This document shows positions 1-12,224 of a stretch of DNA of 64,000 bases, piece after piece. How positions within the stretch are numbered: the stretch's first letter is position 1; each line of letters starts with the position of its first letter. The stretch is from Tubiluchus corallicola (taxonomy: Eukaryota > Priapulida > Priapulimorpha > Priapulimorphida > Tubiluchidae). The translations under genes and the position numbers were made by a program. Location of the stretch: the NCBI GenBank assembly GCA_030141605.1, contig JAQGDQ010000189.1, positions 186,001 to 250,000 on the forward strand, given 5' to 3'. The notes below the pieces were generated by a model. That model was not told where the DNA came from. It did not search any database and saw only the letters and a program-made list of their open reading frames with translations.

Positions 1-6
1 ATATTT

Positions 7-249
7 GTGACAGTGCAGCATGTTATAACTCATTTCTTTTTGTGACAGTGCAGCATGTTATAACTCATTTCTTTTTGTGACAGTGCAGCATGTTATAACT
101 CATTTCTTTTTGTGACATTGCAGCATGTTATAACTCATTTTTTGTGACAGTGCAGCATGTTATAACTCATTTCTTTTCGTGACAGTGCAGCGTGTTATAA
201 CTCATTTCTTTTTGTGACATTGCAGCATGTTATAACTAGTTTGTTTTTG
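7..249 (+). repeat. 35-bp tandem array ending in the QKI 3' splice site
   Basis: Seven units of about 35 bp (one is 32 bp) built on GTGACAGTGCAGCATGTTAT followed by AACTCATTTCTTTTT. Each unit contains a branch-point-like TAACTCAT, a pyrimidine run and then GACAG or TGCAG, which is the layout of a 3' splice site. The last unit degenerates into the longer T-rich tract and the real TTTTTTGCAG acceptor at 250-259. Confidence 0.9.
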
Positions 250-259
250 TTTTTTGCAG

Positions 260-3200
260 CCGGACGGTGAGGACGATCTGAAGAAATCGCAGTTGATGGA
301 ACTGGCTATAATGAATGGAACATTCAGAGATACAAGTGGTACCACGCAGACACCGCAAAAGCTGACCCAGCAGCGTAAGTCATTCGCTATGGAGCAAATA
401 TAGTAAACTCTGCATAACTCAAATTTTCGCCTAGAATGTCGGCGGAACGGATGAAATCCTTCGTTTTTCCCACAAAATACATTGCTTAACTCAAACAAAA
501 AATTATAGTCCATTTAAGCAAAATATGCGTCATTTACTTCACCTAACTCAATTTATACTCTGGAAAAATAGAAAACAACACAAAAACAGGATTGTCTTCC
601 GGGAAAATTCAGATGTCTTACAAGTTGCACCTCCCCATTATTTTTTCCGGGATTGACCTTAATTGAACTTAATTGATCTTTCCGCGAAAGTCTACTACCA
701 CGTAGTAACACTTTACTTTATCAGACATGACTGATAAAATAGGATCAGTGTTGATGAAACTGGGCACAGGACTTGGAGCAGATGAAGATAACTGAACACT
801 TAACTGAGAGTGTGAAAATAATTGAACTACTGATGGCAGTACCTATGACATTGGTAGCCCCACTGTCATATTGTTTGACAGTGTTGTGTACATGTACTTT
901 TGTAACATAAAAAAATCGTGTTTCACTACATAATTTGTCATTCTTTATGTAATTGTCATCAAATCTCGTTATTCATGTAGAGAAGGGTCGAACTTTCTGC
1001 CTTCTATTTAGCTAGCCGTCTGGAGGAGGGGTTTAGAGTTTCTGTGCTAGAAAATGGTCAAGTATCATGTCAAAGTTTTTTCGGTCCGGCTGGATTTCAG
1101 TTATGCGGACTGTAGTGAATTCTTGAAAGAACCAATCAGCACCTGGTAAACTTGACAAGTATCATGTCAAGATAGGAAACGGCACATGAAATTTAAAGTT
1201 TTATTAAAAACGGGACAAGTTACCTTGTCTGTAGTTAACAGAGTGAGTGCAAATGAAACAGCAATGTTACCTTCCTTACCTTTAAAGGAAGACAGTATGA
1301 TTTTTGATATGCTACCCCATTTTCAAGTACAGAAAAAAGTATGCATTTTAGCACCACTAATACTGCAAAAGCATATCTGGGAATTGAATAATAGATTACA
1401 GTTTTAGTTAATAGCGAGCGAGTCCAACTATTGGTGACATCACAAACGAACATAATTATGAACAGCAAAAATATTTTACGAGCGTGTTGCATGTGTTTGT
1501 GAAAGGGAAGATTGAAGTACAGTTCTACTGTAAGATATTTAGTGTGTTGTACAAAAACTAGGCAAGTTATAAGATAAAAATCCCAATTTCAAATTTACCA
1601 CTGTGCTCACACTTGAGCTGTTGGACATGTGCAGTACTTTACAAACTAACACATCTGAACTGAGTGATACAGCACCTTTTTTATGTGCAACGCGTTTCCA
1701 AAATGCAGACACTACTGCTGGTTTAATTAGCAAATGGCAAAATTAAACAGTGAAGAACTAGTGGCGCGAATGTGAAATTGTGTTTGTGTGGAAATAATTT
1801 TTTCACGTAACTCATTTGTGAAAAAATAGTATGTTTCCTTTCAATATTTTAAAGAGCAGATTGTTTATACATACAGGGATGAGAATGACAAATTGTAAAA
1901 AACTCTGAAACAGGCCGGGGGTTCCTAGGCCCCCGTAGGGGTTCAAGGGGGCGAAGCCACCATTGGAGCCAGCAACAAATTGCAATTTTATGACCATAGA
2001 GAGCCTCTAAGTGGACTCAAAGTATCAATTACCTTGTTTCATGCATAATTTAAAATACCCAACTATCAAGGATACATGATACCTAATTGTCTCAAAAACG
2101 CCTAAGTACTGGCCGTTCCTATGCAAAAGTATAAAAAAAACTGTCTGCAATTGACTCAAATAACTCGGCATAATTGATTCTATATTTTTATACGTAGAGC
2201 TATACATGAGGTTACACTGATGTACGCGATGTAAACAAAGTGACGGGCTGCCAACTAGCGGTCAGTTTGTGAAATAATGTACTGGGTCCGTAAAAATTTT
2301 CTCGACGAATTTACGCGATTTACAAAAATGGCACTACTGGTCTTCCAAAAACTCGGAATTACACGTATCCGTGGAAAATTCTCATCCCTGTTAAGTCTCT
2401 TAGGTCTTGTTTTCTTAAAAAATGTTCTCTTATCAAAACTCTGTTTGTTCTGATGTATTCGCCAGTGTATATTTCAGAATTCTGGACAAAAGTTTTAACG
2501 TATGTTTTCTTTCACTTTAGAACAAACTGCCAGATTGATTGCACCACCGATGACTCTGCAGTCTCCCACTCTACGCTCCCCCACCGCGGTCGGCCACCCC
2601 CTGATCGTGCAGCCGAGATTTCACGTGCCCACATCTCAAGCACTGATGGCGGGCGGTCTGCCTCCGCCGCTCGTCTCGCCACCGGATCATCACGGGGTCA
2701 TCCTCTCCCCGTACGACTACCAAGCGTACCTGACACCCACCCTGCTGGAGTACCCGCCGCTCGATCAGCACGTGCAAGTCGGTGGGTTGCTTACAAGATA
2801 ACGCATTTTGCATGAATTTAGTTTAGATTTCTTGTCCGACAGGTGGCGCTAAGATTGTGCATGAAATAGTGGCGCCGCATTCTGGAAGAAAGAGCGTAAC
2901 TCTTTCACGATGACCGTGCTTAGTCATGTAGTTGACTGTTATGACAGTATTATAATCAAGATCAAAATATGTGAAGTAATTCCATTGTTATAACTCAATG
3001 TTTTGAAGAGAATATATTATAGCTTTACGAGGTTCAATGGCAGAAATCATGTAACTTATTAAACGCACGGTTTTGGATCATTAAATATATCGTTGCTGCT
3101 TTTGTAGTTAGTGATACATAAGCTGGCAAAACTTAAATGTTCTCATTCACATTTCTCATGTCGTACAATGTAAATAGTTTGATGCGATCATTACGAAGGT

Positions 3201-5264
3201 TCACGCGCCGCCGTTCTAAACCAGATGCCGTTTTTCGGACGTTTCTTGGCATGTTTCATGTCGAATCTCGTACAAAAGCCTTTAGTTTAGCTGCAGCTCT
3301 CTGTGCAAGTTGAAACTCGTTACACTCGATCATGTGCAACTAGATGTAATGGGGCTGATTGCAAATATCAGATATTCTATATTATATTATAGTTATTATA
3401 TTACATGAATATTTATATATTATATAGAATTTTTTCTTGTCTTGTGATTTGGTGACTGGTGAATTTATTCATATATTAATTGGGTTTGTCAGGGATGGGA
3501 TATGATAGATTATATTTGATGATTTATGTTGTATATTTTGTAAGCTGCCGGGTAGAACGGTGCATCGTCATTCAGGTAAAATGACTAGAACTATTCGGGA
3601 CCAAACGTGAACGCAACTTGTAAGCTAACTACGACGACGATGTTCATGTAATCATTAACCTGCGAGCGCGTCTATGTTAGCTTGCGTTGTTCTGTAGAAT
3701 TTAGCAACGTTTGCGCCCGGAAAACGATTTTTCCCGTTAGCGATAACTGTTTGTCAAGAATTCATCGAAAGTTTCTAACGTGCCACATATTTGCCTGAAA
3801 TTATATTAGACCGACAGATTTTATTGGTAGATTTATGATGTGTTGAGCTGTCTGTCATTTTAGTGCACAACGTACTCATGATTTTTGTTAATGCGTAACT
3901 ATAGTTGAGTTTTTGTTTATTTTATTTTCATCATTTTTGCCTGTTTTTTGTTACGATTGATATTTTGTTTGATGTCCTGCACATTTGGTGACTTGCTTGC
4001 TGCTTGATAGGTACTGCGGTTAGTTTCATTTTAGAATGATGTGTTTGGAAAGCTTTGACTTTTTGCTTGAGTTTATATCTTATTGTAGGTAGATGTTCTG
4101 TGATTTTTTTCGCACCTGTGTGTTGGGTTTGCCGTAGGTCACTTACGTGAAATGAAGTTGTTGTCGTTGTTGTTGTTTTATTTTTATTTTTACGACTCGC
4201 ACTTTTCTGCTTGTATAATTACAGTGGCGTAGCAAGTGTTTGAGGCGCACAGGGGCGAAATAACTTCCGGCGCTCTACCCCTTTAATGTTTCGACTTGCC
4301 TCGTGGGCGAAGCCACAAGTTGTGCACATTTTTGAGTCCCGAGGCCAGATTTTCGTTTTTCGACATGATTGGATAAAGATGAAAGAATTTTTTCTAAGAA
4401 TCACCCCGAGTTTGATTAGTGGTACTGCAGCAGAGTAACTCTTTTCTAGGCATGAATTGCTGAATGAATATTCAGCTGCTGCATTAAAACATGTAAAGAT
4501 TGTAAAAGATACAGAACACTACAGGTTTTCACAAAAATACATTCTGCATTTAGAGAAACGTCACTGTTTCTCCCAAAATTATGGATCTGCTAAGCCACAT
4601 GACACCCCCCCCTTAAGTAACAACATTAGCCTTTTTTTCTAAGCTGTATGTGGTAATCAAGTCAGCTATGATGATCTCTGACTAGGAAATTTTGCTGTAG
4701 TTTGAAAACTTTTGTTAATTATTTTGTTACTATCTGATTAGTAATTAATAATTAACAGTCATAGAACTCGATGAATTTTGCGCCCTGTCTCCCTTGCTTA
4801 CTGTCCCCCCACCTTGCTACGCCTGTGTATAATTATGAGTAGAACCACCATTGTAGCTGAGCACGTTGCATGCTACACATGTTGCACGCCATGCACAAAT
4901 TTGTAATTGTTGTGTATATTGTTATTTGACAAATAAGATGTTGATATTTTTCCAGTGCAATTAAATTTCAGTTTCACCGAGTCTGTCATTCGATACATTT
5001 GAATATTTCCCTTATGTCATTCGATACATTTGAAGATTTCCTCTTATGCAATCTTGTAACTCACTTTTTTACGTACTAACTGACACTTACTAATGCTAAA
5101 TTGTAATAATTCGGATTTCGTAAGCCCATTTCAGATGCATAACCCACGGACTGATTTACTAACCAATCATGTCTTCTCATCCAGGTGCAGTTGCCAAGCA
5201 GAGGCGACACATTGCTAACGTCAGAGACCACCCCTACCAGAGGGGCGCCGTCTCAATGTCCTAG
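260..5264 (+). CDS. QKI: Quaking (QKI) STAR-family RNA-binding protein, 3' half (partial)
   Basis: Quaking regulates pre-mRNA splicing, mRNA stability and translation by binding ACUAAY-type sites. Three coding exons are visible: 260-374, 2521-2781 and 5185-5264, together 151 residues plus TAG at 5262-5264; the KH domain lies to the left of the window. The first exon encodes GEDDLKKSQLMELAIMNGTF, the end of the QUA2 region, close to [20 protein letters not shown] of vertebrate QKI. The middle exon is rich in Pro and His and ends near YDYQAYLTPTLLEYPP, matching the vertebrate PYxYPYxLAP...LEYP segment. The last exon encodes GAVAKQRRHIANVRDHPYQR, which matches the QKI-5 tail that carries the nuclear localisation signal, so this is the nuclear isoform. 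Splice phases (1 and 1) agree throughout. If the second intron were retained, the protein would end after GLLTR at 2799-2801. A donor-like AAAG/GTTAGT follows the stop at 5268, so the 3' UTR may be spliced. Confidence 0.92.
1150..1800 (+). repeat. Dispersed repeat R1, copy A
   Basis: A 550-650 bp sequence recurring in the window at 12225-12720 (inverted), 16520-16965 and 52870-53440, with partial copies at 56195-56290 and 62635-62790. Shared landmarks are GAAGAACTAGTGGCGC near the right end, GTGTTGTACxAAA in the middle and GGAAGACAG near the left. No coding capacity or clear terminal repeat was recognised. Confidence 0.75.
1874..2390 (+). mobile_element. R2 non-autonomous DNA transposon with 13-bp terminal inverted repeats
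   Basis: Bounded by CAGGGATGAGAAT on the left and its exact complement ATTCTCATCCCTG on the right. No transposase and no convincing target duplication. An inverted second copy is at 21785-22307. Its middle part is shared with the R3 elements (CCAACTAGCGGTCAG, GATGTAAACAAAGTGACG). Confidence 0.75.
2782..5184 (+). other. QKI intron before the nuclear-isoform terminal exon
   Basis: Intron of 2.4 kb from donor GTGGGT to acceptor CATCCAG. Alternative QKI terminal exons would be expected here in other animals, but no second tail exon could be recognised. Three ACTAAC or ACTAAT motifs lie in its last 110 bases. Confidence 0.6.
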
Positions 5265-6784
5265 AAAGGTTAGTTACCGTAGCATTTCGTCTCGTTTCAT
5301 AACTGGCAGCTCGCTCGTGTGTTTTTTTAACATTCGTTCATCTATCAGTCTACGACGAGCACTTTCAGAGTTCGATGAGTGACCGCACTACGCGCTGCTC
5401 GGCTCTGTAAGTGACCCCTTTCCCTCTAGTCACTATGACTTATCGTAGCCAATTAGAGATGTGATAGTTTCAGCGTTTCACCTTCCCGTTTTTTATCCTC
5501 GCCTGTTCCGAAATTAACCCCCCTATTTTAAACACAAAAGATGTGGTCAACTTTTACATTTTTACAAAGCAGTTGCTTAGCGACAGATTTGAGTATTGTG
5601 TATAAATCATCGTTGTTGCGATTAAATTGACGTGTTGTAGTTAAATAGCTTTGCTGCATTACTGTGGCGGTACATTTGTAATTTTGTTGAAATTCTGTTA
5701 CAAGCAAGCACGTTGTTGTTAAAATTTTTGGCCTTTTGGCACCAGTGTATGTTGACGGGGATCGTGTCGGTTCGCGTTCGACCAGCGAGCTCCGACACGT
5801 TCCAGATTTTTGCTCAATCACTGCATAATTATATTTATACGAGTTTTGACCGATTTATGTATATTTGAACGTGTTCTGTATATTTTGAATGTACTTGTGT
5901 ATTTTGGGGATTTTTTTTGAATGGGATTTGTCACGTCCTTGAATTTGATATGTAAAATATTTGATCTATTTAAGCACTTCATAATAAATTACTGCAAACG
6001 CCTATACTCATTATTTTTCTTTTCTTACGATCGTTAATTAGTGTGTGTTTACAGATATGATACAAACAAAGTCACGTGTTCGTCAATTTCTTTCTACTAA
6101 CTACAGCAACATCGTTAACTTTTGTTGATAAAAACTCTCTCTTCATTGCGTTTAGTGGTTATTATTTTTTAAATTTTAACGATTAACGTTTAACTGATGG
6201 TTTATATAACAGTTTTATCTTGCTAGCTGATTTGTCTCCTGCTTCTACTAACACTGGCTTCATGATCATTATTTGAAGAATAACTGTTTCTTGCTGTTCT
6301 TATCTTTTTGCGCTGTATCATCTGCGTTTTCTGATAGGAAATCCTGTCTAACGCATTTAGTGCACCATTGATCATGAAGAAGTGTTTGGAATTGGCAGCC
6401 GACACTCGTTACCTAGTAATAATAAATTAATAATCGTTCATTTTCTTAACCAATAATATTTCCTGTCCTATACTCAGGTGCCGTGTTCTTTGCACTAACA
6501 TTGTTTCTTTATTGTTTAACATCTAGCTACACCACTGGTCTGCAAACTAACAAATCCCACCCTCCGCTGGTCACGTGACCATGGATAGGCGAGCTGATTG
6601 GTAGAAACGAACCAGGGGGACTAACAAGTGATGGATGGACTGCTTATGTGCGTGGGATTCATGCTTCATAACTTAACACCTACTACTACTGCTCTGTAAG
6701 ATGTTATGTTGTATCGAAGCTACTAACAAAAAGATCATTCATTCTGTTCGCTCTTATTAACATGTGGTACGGTGCGTTACTAAC
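5075..6784 (+). promoter_or_regulatory. Cluster of quaking-response-element-like ACTAAY motifs
   Basis: ACTAAC or ACTAAT occurs on the sense strand at 5075, 5089, 5158, 6096, 6247, 6494, 6546, 6620, 6722 and 6779. The first pair is 8 bases apart and fits the bipartite STAR-protein site (ACUAAY then UAAY). Three motifs lie just upstream of the QKI terminal exon and seven lie in the presumed 3' UTR or 3' flank. Only one complement (GTTAGT at 5269) was found in the same interval. Confidence 0.6.
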
Positions 6785-8037
6785 TTCACTGGTAAGAAAC
6801 ATTTGCAGACAATGTGCCTAGTTTAGGCAGAGTGTGTCAAACTTTTCTAGCTACATGTATATTGCATTATATCGTAGAAATTGTCAACAAGCTATTCATA
6901 CTTTAACTTTGCTTGACTGCTATACCATTAGAGACCGAAAAAGATCATCTATGGATCAAGCAAAAATACAATTGCTTGGCTACCGTAGTATTTATTGTAG
7001 ATTTAAGTGAATTTCACAACAGAATCGGTTATTGTAAACTAAAATAAGTTTTCCAAACGTGGCAAAATCTCTACAAGTAAGCACATGCCATTATACACTA
7101 AACTAAAAAGCTGATCAAGTAATTTGGAGGTACAGTTGAACAATCATATTATCTGAAGTGGAAGCAAATCTACATTGACAAGTCTGGAGAAATGTGAGAG
7201 ATTATTGGTGCAAAATATTCAGTCTGCCACTTGTTCTTAAGTTCACAGCAATAACGTTAACATTAACCTTTACAGTATGCATCAATGATTTAAGATTCTC
7301 TTTATTCATCCTACCAGTGTGTGCCTCATTATTGGTTACTTCTGGTTGAAATGAACACTGCCATCTGTAGGAGGTGATTGTAACTTGTGTGCTGCCATCT
7401 GTAGGAGGAGATTGTAACTCTTCTGTTGTTTGTGTACACAGTAGGATACTTGTTAGTTTTGCAGGCCATTAACTGTGATTAAAGCTTTCTATGAGATAAG
7501 TGGAAAAAAGTTTTTTTAAATTCACCCTGTACAAGTTAGTTATAAAAGCTTTGATCACGTTTAGATCTGATTACTATAATGTGAGAAATAAGATCGCTGA
7601 CATAATCAAATGCCCAGAAATGCATTTTTGAACATGGTTTGTGCCAATAGCAACTGTTATTTCGAGGCAAGCGTACTTATTATTGACTGAGAGCACGGAT
7701 TATTTTAGCGCTACTGTCGTTGTCGATGAAGCATCTCTTAGTATTTGGATTGAATGGCGAATTGATGCTTTCATAAAGTGGTTTTATATAGGTATGTCGC
7801 GCACCATCTCATGAAAAATTTCAGGTGTTGCGACTACATTTGCATAATATTTGAATTTCAACATTAGGATTCCACTTTAATGCCGAATGTTTGCAAAATA
7901 TTTTACAAACAGCGTATTGTATCGTCTAGACAAAGAATGACAAACATTACCTAATAATTTAGTTATAATCATTGCTATCCTTAAGTACTGCAAAAAGTTT
8001 TTGCTTCTGAAATTAAGATGTTTCTAAAAACGTTATA
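5265..8037 (+). other. QKI 3' UTR / downstream flank, no coding gene seen
   Basis: AT-rich sequence behind the QKI stop. A poly(A)-signal-like AATAAA lies near 5984. Where the transcript ends cannot be told. A short duplication around GCCATCTGTAGGAGG lies at 7360-7420. No other gene was recognised. Confidence 0.5.
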
Positions 8038-8585
8038 CAGTCAACCTCGGGTATAAGGTACTTGCTTATAAGCGACCACCAACACCGGTCCCAATTCTTC
8101 GTAACATTTTTCCTATGTAAAAATCTTCGTATATAAGGTACTCGGATATAAGGGACATTTGCCTATAAAGGACCACCAACACCTGTCCTGATTTTTCGTA
8201 CCGTTTTTCCTTAAAAAAATCTTCGTATATAAGGTACTCGGATATAAGGGACTTTCGGTTATAAGATATCTTCAGGTTCCTCGTAATAGGAACCCAGGTA
8301 AATTACCTCACATATAAGGAACCCTATGATCAAAGTGAAATTGATCGATTTTTAACCTCAACTTTTCGCAAACTCGGCCTTCGAACAGCTCGGTTTCTAC
8401 AGTCACATTCATCTCTCATCACTGAAGGAGCTTCCTGCATACCCCATAAAAATATGGGTAAAAGTACAGAAAAGAACAGATCTAAATACACCCTGAGTCT
8501 GACTCGACTTCAGCTATAAGGGACATCGGATTTAAGGGGCAATATTTTCCTGTCCGGAGGTGTCCCTTATATCCGAGATTGACTG
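8038..8585 (+). mobile_element. pogo/Tigger-like non-autonomous element
   Basis: Terminal inverted repeats of about 22 bp: CAGTCAACCTCGGGTATAAG on the left, and on the right the complement of CAGTCAATCTCGGATATAAG, two mismatches. Both ends are flanked by TA (8036-8037 and 8586-8587), the pogo/Tc1 target duplication. Inside, GATATAAGGGAC motifs repeat. No transposase frame. Confidence 0.85.
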
Positions 8586-8929
8586 TAGATTACATACTTG
8601 CATTGTTCCAGAAGGTTTTGACTTTGATTACTGCAAATGAATGTCCACTAATTACCATCATGAACATACACACATACATATATATATATTTAGAACATTT
8701 TTAATATTAGTTAGGTATACATAAATACTATACAATTGTAGTATATATTATAGTTTATTTGCCATTGTTTTGACTTTATTGGTACTAGAACATTTATTCA
8801 TCGTTGTATCAAAAAATCGTCACTTATTGTTGAATTTTGTTGTGAATCTCGTGATGTGCCATCTTGCCCACATGGGGGCACTTGTGTAGACTGTACGCAA
8901 GATAAGAATTTGTCTTCCTCATGTCCACA

Positions 8930-9190
8930 AATGACTGATAGAACAGATTATAAAGAATAACAATTAAATAAACAAATTATTAAAGTTTGCCTGTAGATGG
9001 CGCCAGCTACAAACTAATGTTAAATGGGTTTTAATTAATCTGAAAGGCCATTTCGTGCTCTTGCAAATGACTGATAAAGCTGTTTATAAAGAATAACAAT
9101 TAAATAAACAAATTAATAAAAAAGTTTACCTTTAGATGGCGCCACCTAGAAACTAAAACTTAAAGGGCTCTAGGTAATTTTAAAGGCTGT
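8930..9190 (+). repeat. Two-copy tandem duplication of about 125 bp
   Basis: Two copies each contain TAAAGAATAACAATTAAATA followed by a TAGATGGCGCCA(G/C)CTA motif. They are noncoding and lie between two transposons. Confidence 0.7.
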
Positions 9191-9335
9191 TTTGTGCACC
9201 TGTTTTATTGCATGAGTAAAGGTCCTTATGTTTGTTTAAACTTTTTGTACTTTCTGATTTTTTTGGAAACTGGAATTGAACACTCGCTGAAAGAGCGTGT
9301 TGTCAAACGCTACATGATTGTTACAAAGTAATTAA

Positions 9336-10619
9336 CCCTTAGGCGACCAAAAGGTTTTTGTATTACGATGAAGACCAAGCGGGGTAACAAATTACCCCAA
9401 AAAAATTTTGCTTAATATGTGTTACTAACTGGATAGAATGACCAACTGGCCATTGAAGAGTTCCTGGTAGTATAAAGCCAAGTTCAAATTGGCATAGGGT
9501 TACCATATTGTCTGAGTTGAAAAAGAGGACCACATGTCGAGCATTTGGCTTCCCAGTAATACTGACCTGCGCGAAAACACGGGTACTTGGCCTTCATTTC
9601 ATCTGTAAATGCACACTGTCGTTTCAACGTTGCTACTTTCTAATTAACTTTTACCAGTTGCTCAAAACTGCAAAACAGCAAAACTATACAAATTTAAAAA
9701 AATTCACATAAAACACAAACAAAATGGCTCCTGGAAGCCAACGTCATTTTAGGTCGTTAGCGAATACACCGAGTATCGACAGCAGTGTGAGTCGTGTGAC
9801 CCATATTGATGTGCGCATCGCTTACTTTTGTCAGTAAATATGTACACAAAGCTTTTACAAGGGTTGCATTTTGAGGTGTTAGCAACATATTGTATTGAAA
9901 ATTAACGAGCTTTTCTTTGTCTTGTACTGTCGTACACCTCTGCAGTTGGCAACGTCCGTACATACTTACGGATTGAGGCAAAACCCGGACAGAGGCCCAA
10001 AAAGAGGAAACGCGGACGTATGGTAACCCTAAATTGGCGTAAATGTCTGTGGGCTCCGAGGATAAAATTGGTGTTCCACCATGTTGCTTATCAAGTCTTG
10101 TGACAACTCTTCTAGTTAGCATAATGATTTTCACTGTTTAATTCTGAGACATCCACTTTATCTTCACTTAATGGATGTTCTAAAATTTCATCTTTATCAG
10201 CTGCACAGCAAAAGTTGCCACCATATTACTAAATGAAAAATGACCACAAACATGAAATTTCCTCAGCAAATCATTAGAAAAATGAGGCTTTACAGAGCTC
10301 TAGGTTGGCATGGAGGTTTGCAGCACTACTCAGTTGTCAAGGTAAACAAACTGCGTTGCTACAAAGAAACTGTGTAAACTGCAAAATTTTGCCTACATAA
10401 AAGACAAAAGCGGGGTAATAAGTTACCCCACATCAGGTGATATCTGGCACTTGAGCTTTGTAAATGCATAGTACTTTTCAACAAAACCAAGGTATGATTG
10501 TAATAAATTAAAAACTACATAATCACTACTGTTTGAATATTTTTCATGCTATACGTCAATATAGAAATGTGAGCAAACATTCCTCGGGTGATTTTTACCC
10601 CACCGTGGTCGGCTAAGGG
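9336..10619 (+). mobile_element. piggyBac-like non-autonomous element
   Basis: Flanked on both sides by TTAA (9332-9335 and 10620-10623), the piggyBac target site. Inner ends are CCCTTAGGCGACCA and the complement of CCCTTAGCCGACCA. GCGGGGTAA-xx-AxTTACCCC palindromes occur near both ends. No transposase; about half of it is a later insertion. Confidence 0.85.
9495..10031 (+). mobile_element. hAT-like element nested in the piggyBac-like element
   Basis: Perfect 13-bp inverted ends TAGGGTTACCATA / TATGGTAACCCTA. The 8-bp flanks AATTGGCA (9487-9494) and AATTGGCG (10032-10039) form a near-perfect hAT-type target duplication. An open frame of 125 codons on the complement (9757-10134) resembles nothing known. 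Confidence 0.85.
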
Positions 10620-10623
10620 TTAA

Positions 10624-12224
10624 CCTTTGACAATAAGTTTAGGGCAAGTCAATAGGAAGCATCAGTAAAGGCCCAAGTGTTTATACGAGTCACTGTAATG
10701 GCCAGAGGAGTGGATATCAATGGTAAAACGTTGTTTCCAAAATAGGCTATTTTCGATTTTTGCTACAAAACTTGCCGCTTAGGCTTGGAGGAACTGTCGT
10801 CTCAATGTGATTCTGCCCCCAAGATGTAAGGTGGTGATTTTGAATACAATTTGAATACATTTTTACACTTGCGCCATCTACAGATTGGTTCGTGAATTAT
10901 CACAGAAATGTTTTCACTTTAAATAAAACATTTTTAAGTGAATTAACGGCTACTGTAGCAGTAACAAGTGGAAAGCCATAATTATGTGATCTAAAAAAAT
11001 GAGATATTGTTTGTGTATGTATAAACAAGAGCTTATATTGTTTGTATATGTACAAACAAGGCCTTTCGGATTAACAGTGCCAAACATAATACAGTAGCCA
11101 AAAAATCGCCATTATTAAGGTTTGTTCACACTGTTCATGTCACCTATCTAATTAGTAATAACTTTCCGTGATTTTACTCTTGATTGCGAGTACGATAAAC
11201 AAACGCCGTTGATGCCTTATAAAGAAAATACTCATGTTATTGTTGTACAAGTAAAATGTTCTATTTTTTATGGCAAAAGTTTGAATATTTTAGTGTTTAA
11301 ATAGACAATTGCATAATGTAGTGAAAAAATGTTCTAGTTTTCTAAACTTTGTATAACACCGTCTTGCAAAGAGTTAAGAAATGATAAAATTTTAGTTTCT
11401 ATGTAACAGTTTTCTATGATACCAGAATTTGTAAAGTACTTAGTTTATTTTGGTATGAAGAACCATGTTACTTGTCGCATTGTTGTAGTAAATGTTAACA
11501 ATGTTTATAGTAAAAAAATGTACATTTATCAGAACTATGTCAGGCCTATGAAGGTGTTATAATTTGTTTTCTAAAAATAAGAAAAAAAGCGTTGAAAAAC
11601 AGATTAGATTTGCAGAAAAGATGGACAAAGAGATGATTTTTTTTTGTTTTGAGAGATAAATACTTGTATTCTATGCTAAATGATTACAATTCTGATGTCA
11701 AAAATGACTAAAGAGTAATTATAGAAATATGCATTCATATGGAAATAATTTGCACTAGTAATAAACTATATTGCATATCATAAGCTTTGTGTTCATTGTT
11801 CACTGAATTCTTTTAATTTTTATTATTGTATGATGATCTCTGAATAAGAATTCAAGCTAGATAAAAAGGAAAAAACTTTGTCTAATGGCTTAATGCTGGT
11901 TGGCAATGCTATTTCAATTCCGACTGTTGACCTCGAATTTTTAGCTGTCAGACAACAGAAATCAAATAAGTATATCAGAGCTAAGTAAGAATAAGACAAA
12001 CTAAATCTTGTATAAGAAAAAGAAAGCTGATGTACATTTAGATTAAACAAAGAAATAAACTTATGTACACCAACATTACAAGCAAATAAGTTAAGAAAAT
12101 GTATGCCTTTTTGAGCCTCCCTGTATTAGCAAAACCGGACCCAATCTTAAGCTGCAGGTCAAAACAATCTACTATTTAAAATATTCAAAGGAAACATACT
12201 ATTTTTTTAAAAATGACTTACGTG
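10624..12224. other. Intergenic stretch without a recognised feature
   Basis: AT-rich spacer. TGTTTGT(G/A)TATGTA(T/C)AAACAA occurs twice at 11009-11060. No coding frame, RNA gene or element with ends could be supported. Confidence 0.5.

Larger units (their letters stand above)
375..2520 (+). other. QKI intron
   Basis: Intron of 2.1 kb between two QKI coding exons, GTAAGT donor and CTTTAG acceptor. It holds one copy of dispersed repeat R1 and one inverted-repeat element R2. The stretch at about 390-1150 shows no recognisable gene. Confidence 0.8.

Noticed and set aside
7-249. CRISPR array
   Set aside because: Direct repeats are contiguous without unique spacers and the genome is eukaryotic; the same holds for the other arrays in the window.
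9757-10134. Minus-strand 125-codon frame as a transposase
   Set aside because: No DDE or hAT-like motif, and it sits in a short element with both ends, so it is non-autonomous.
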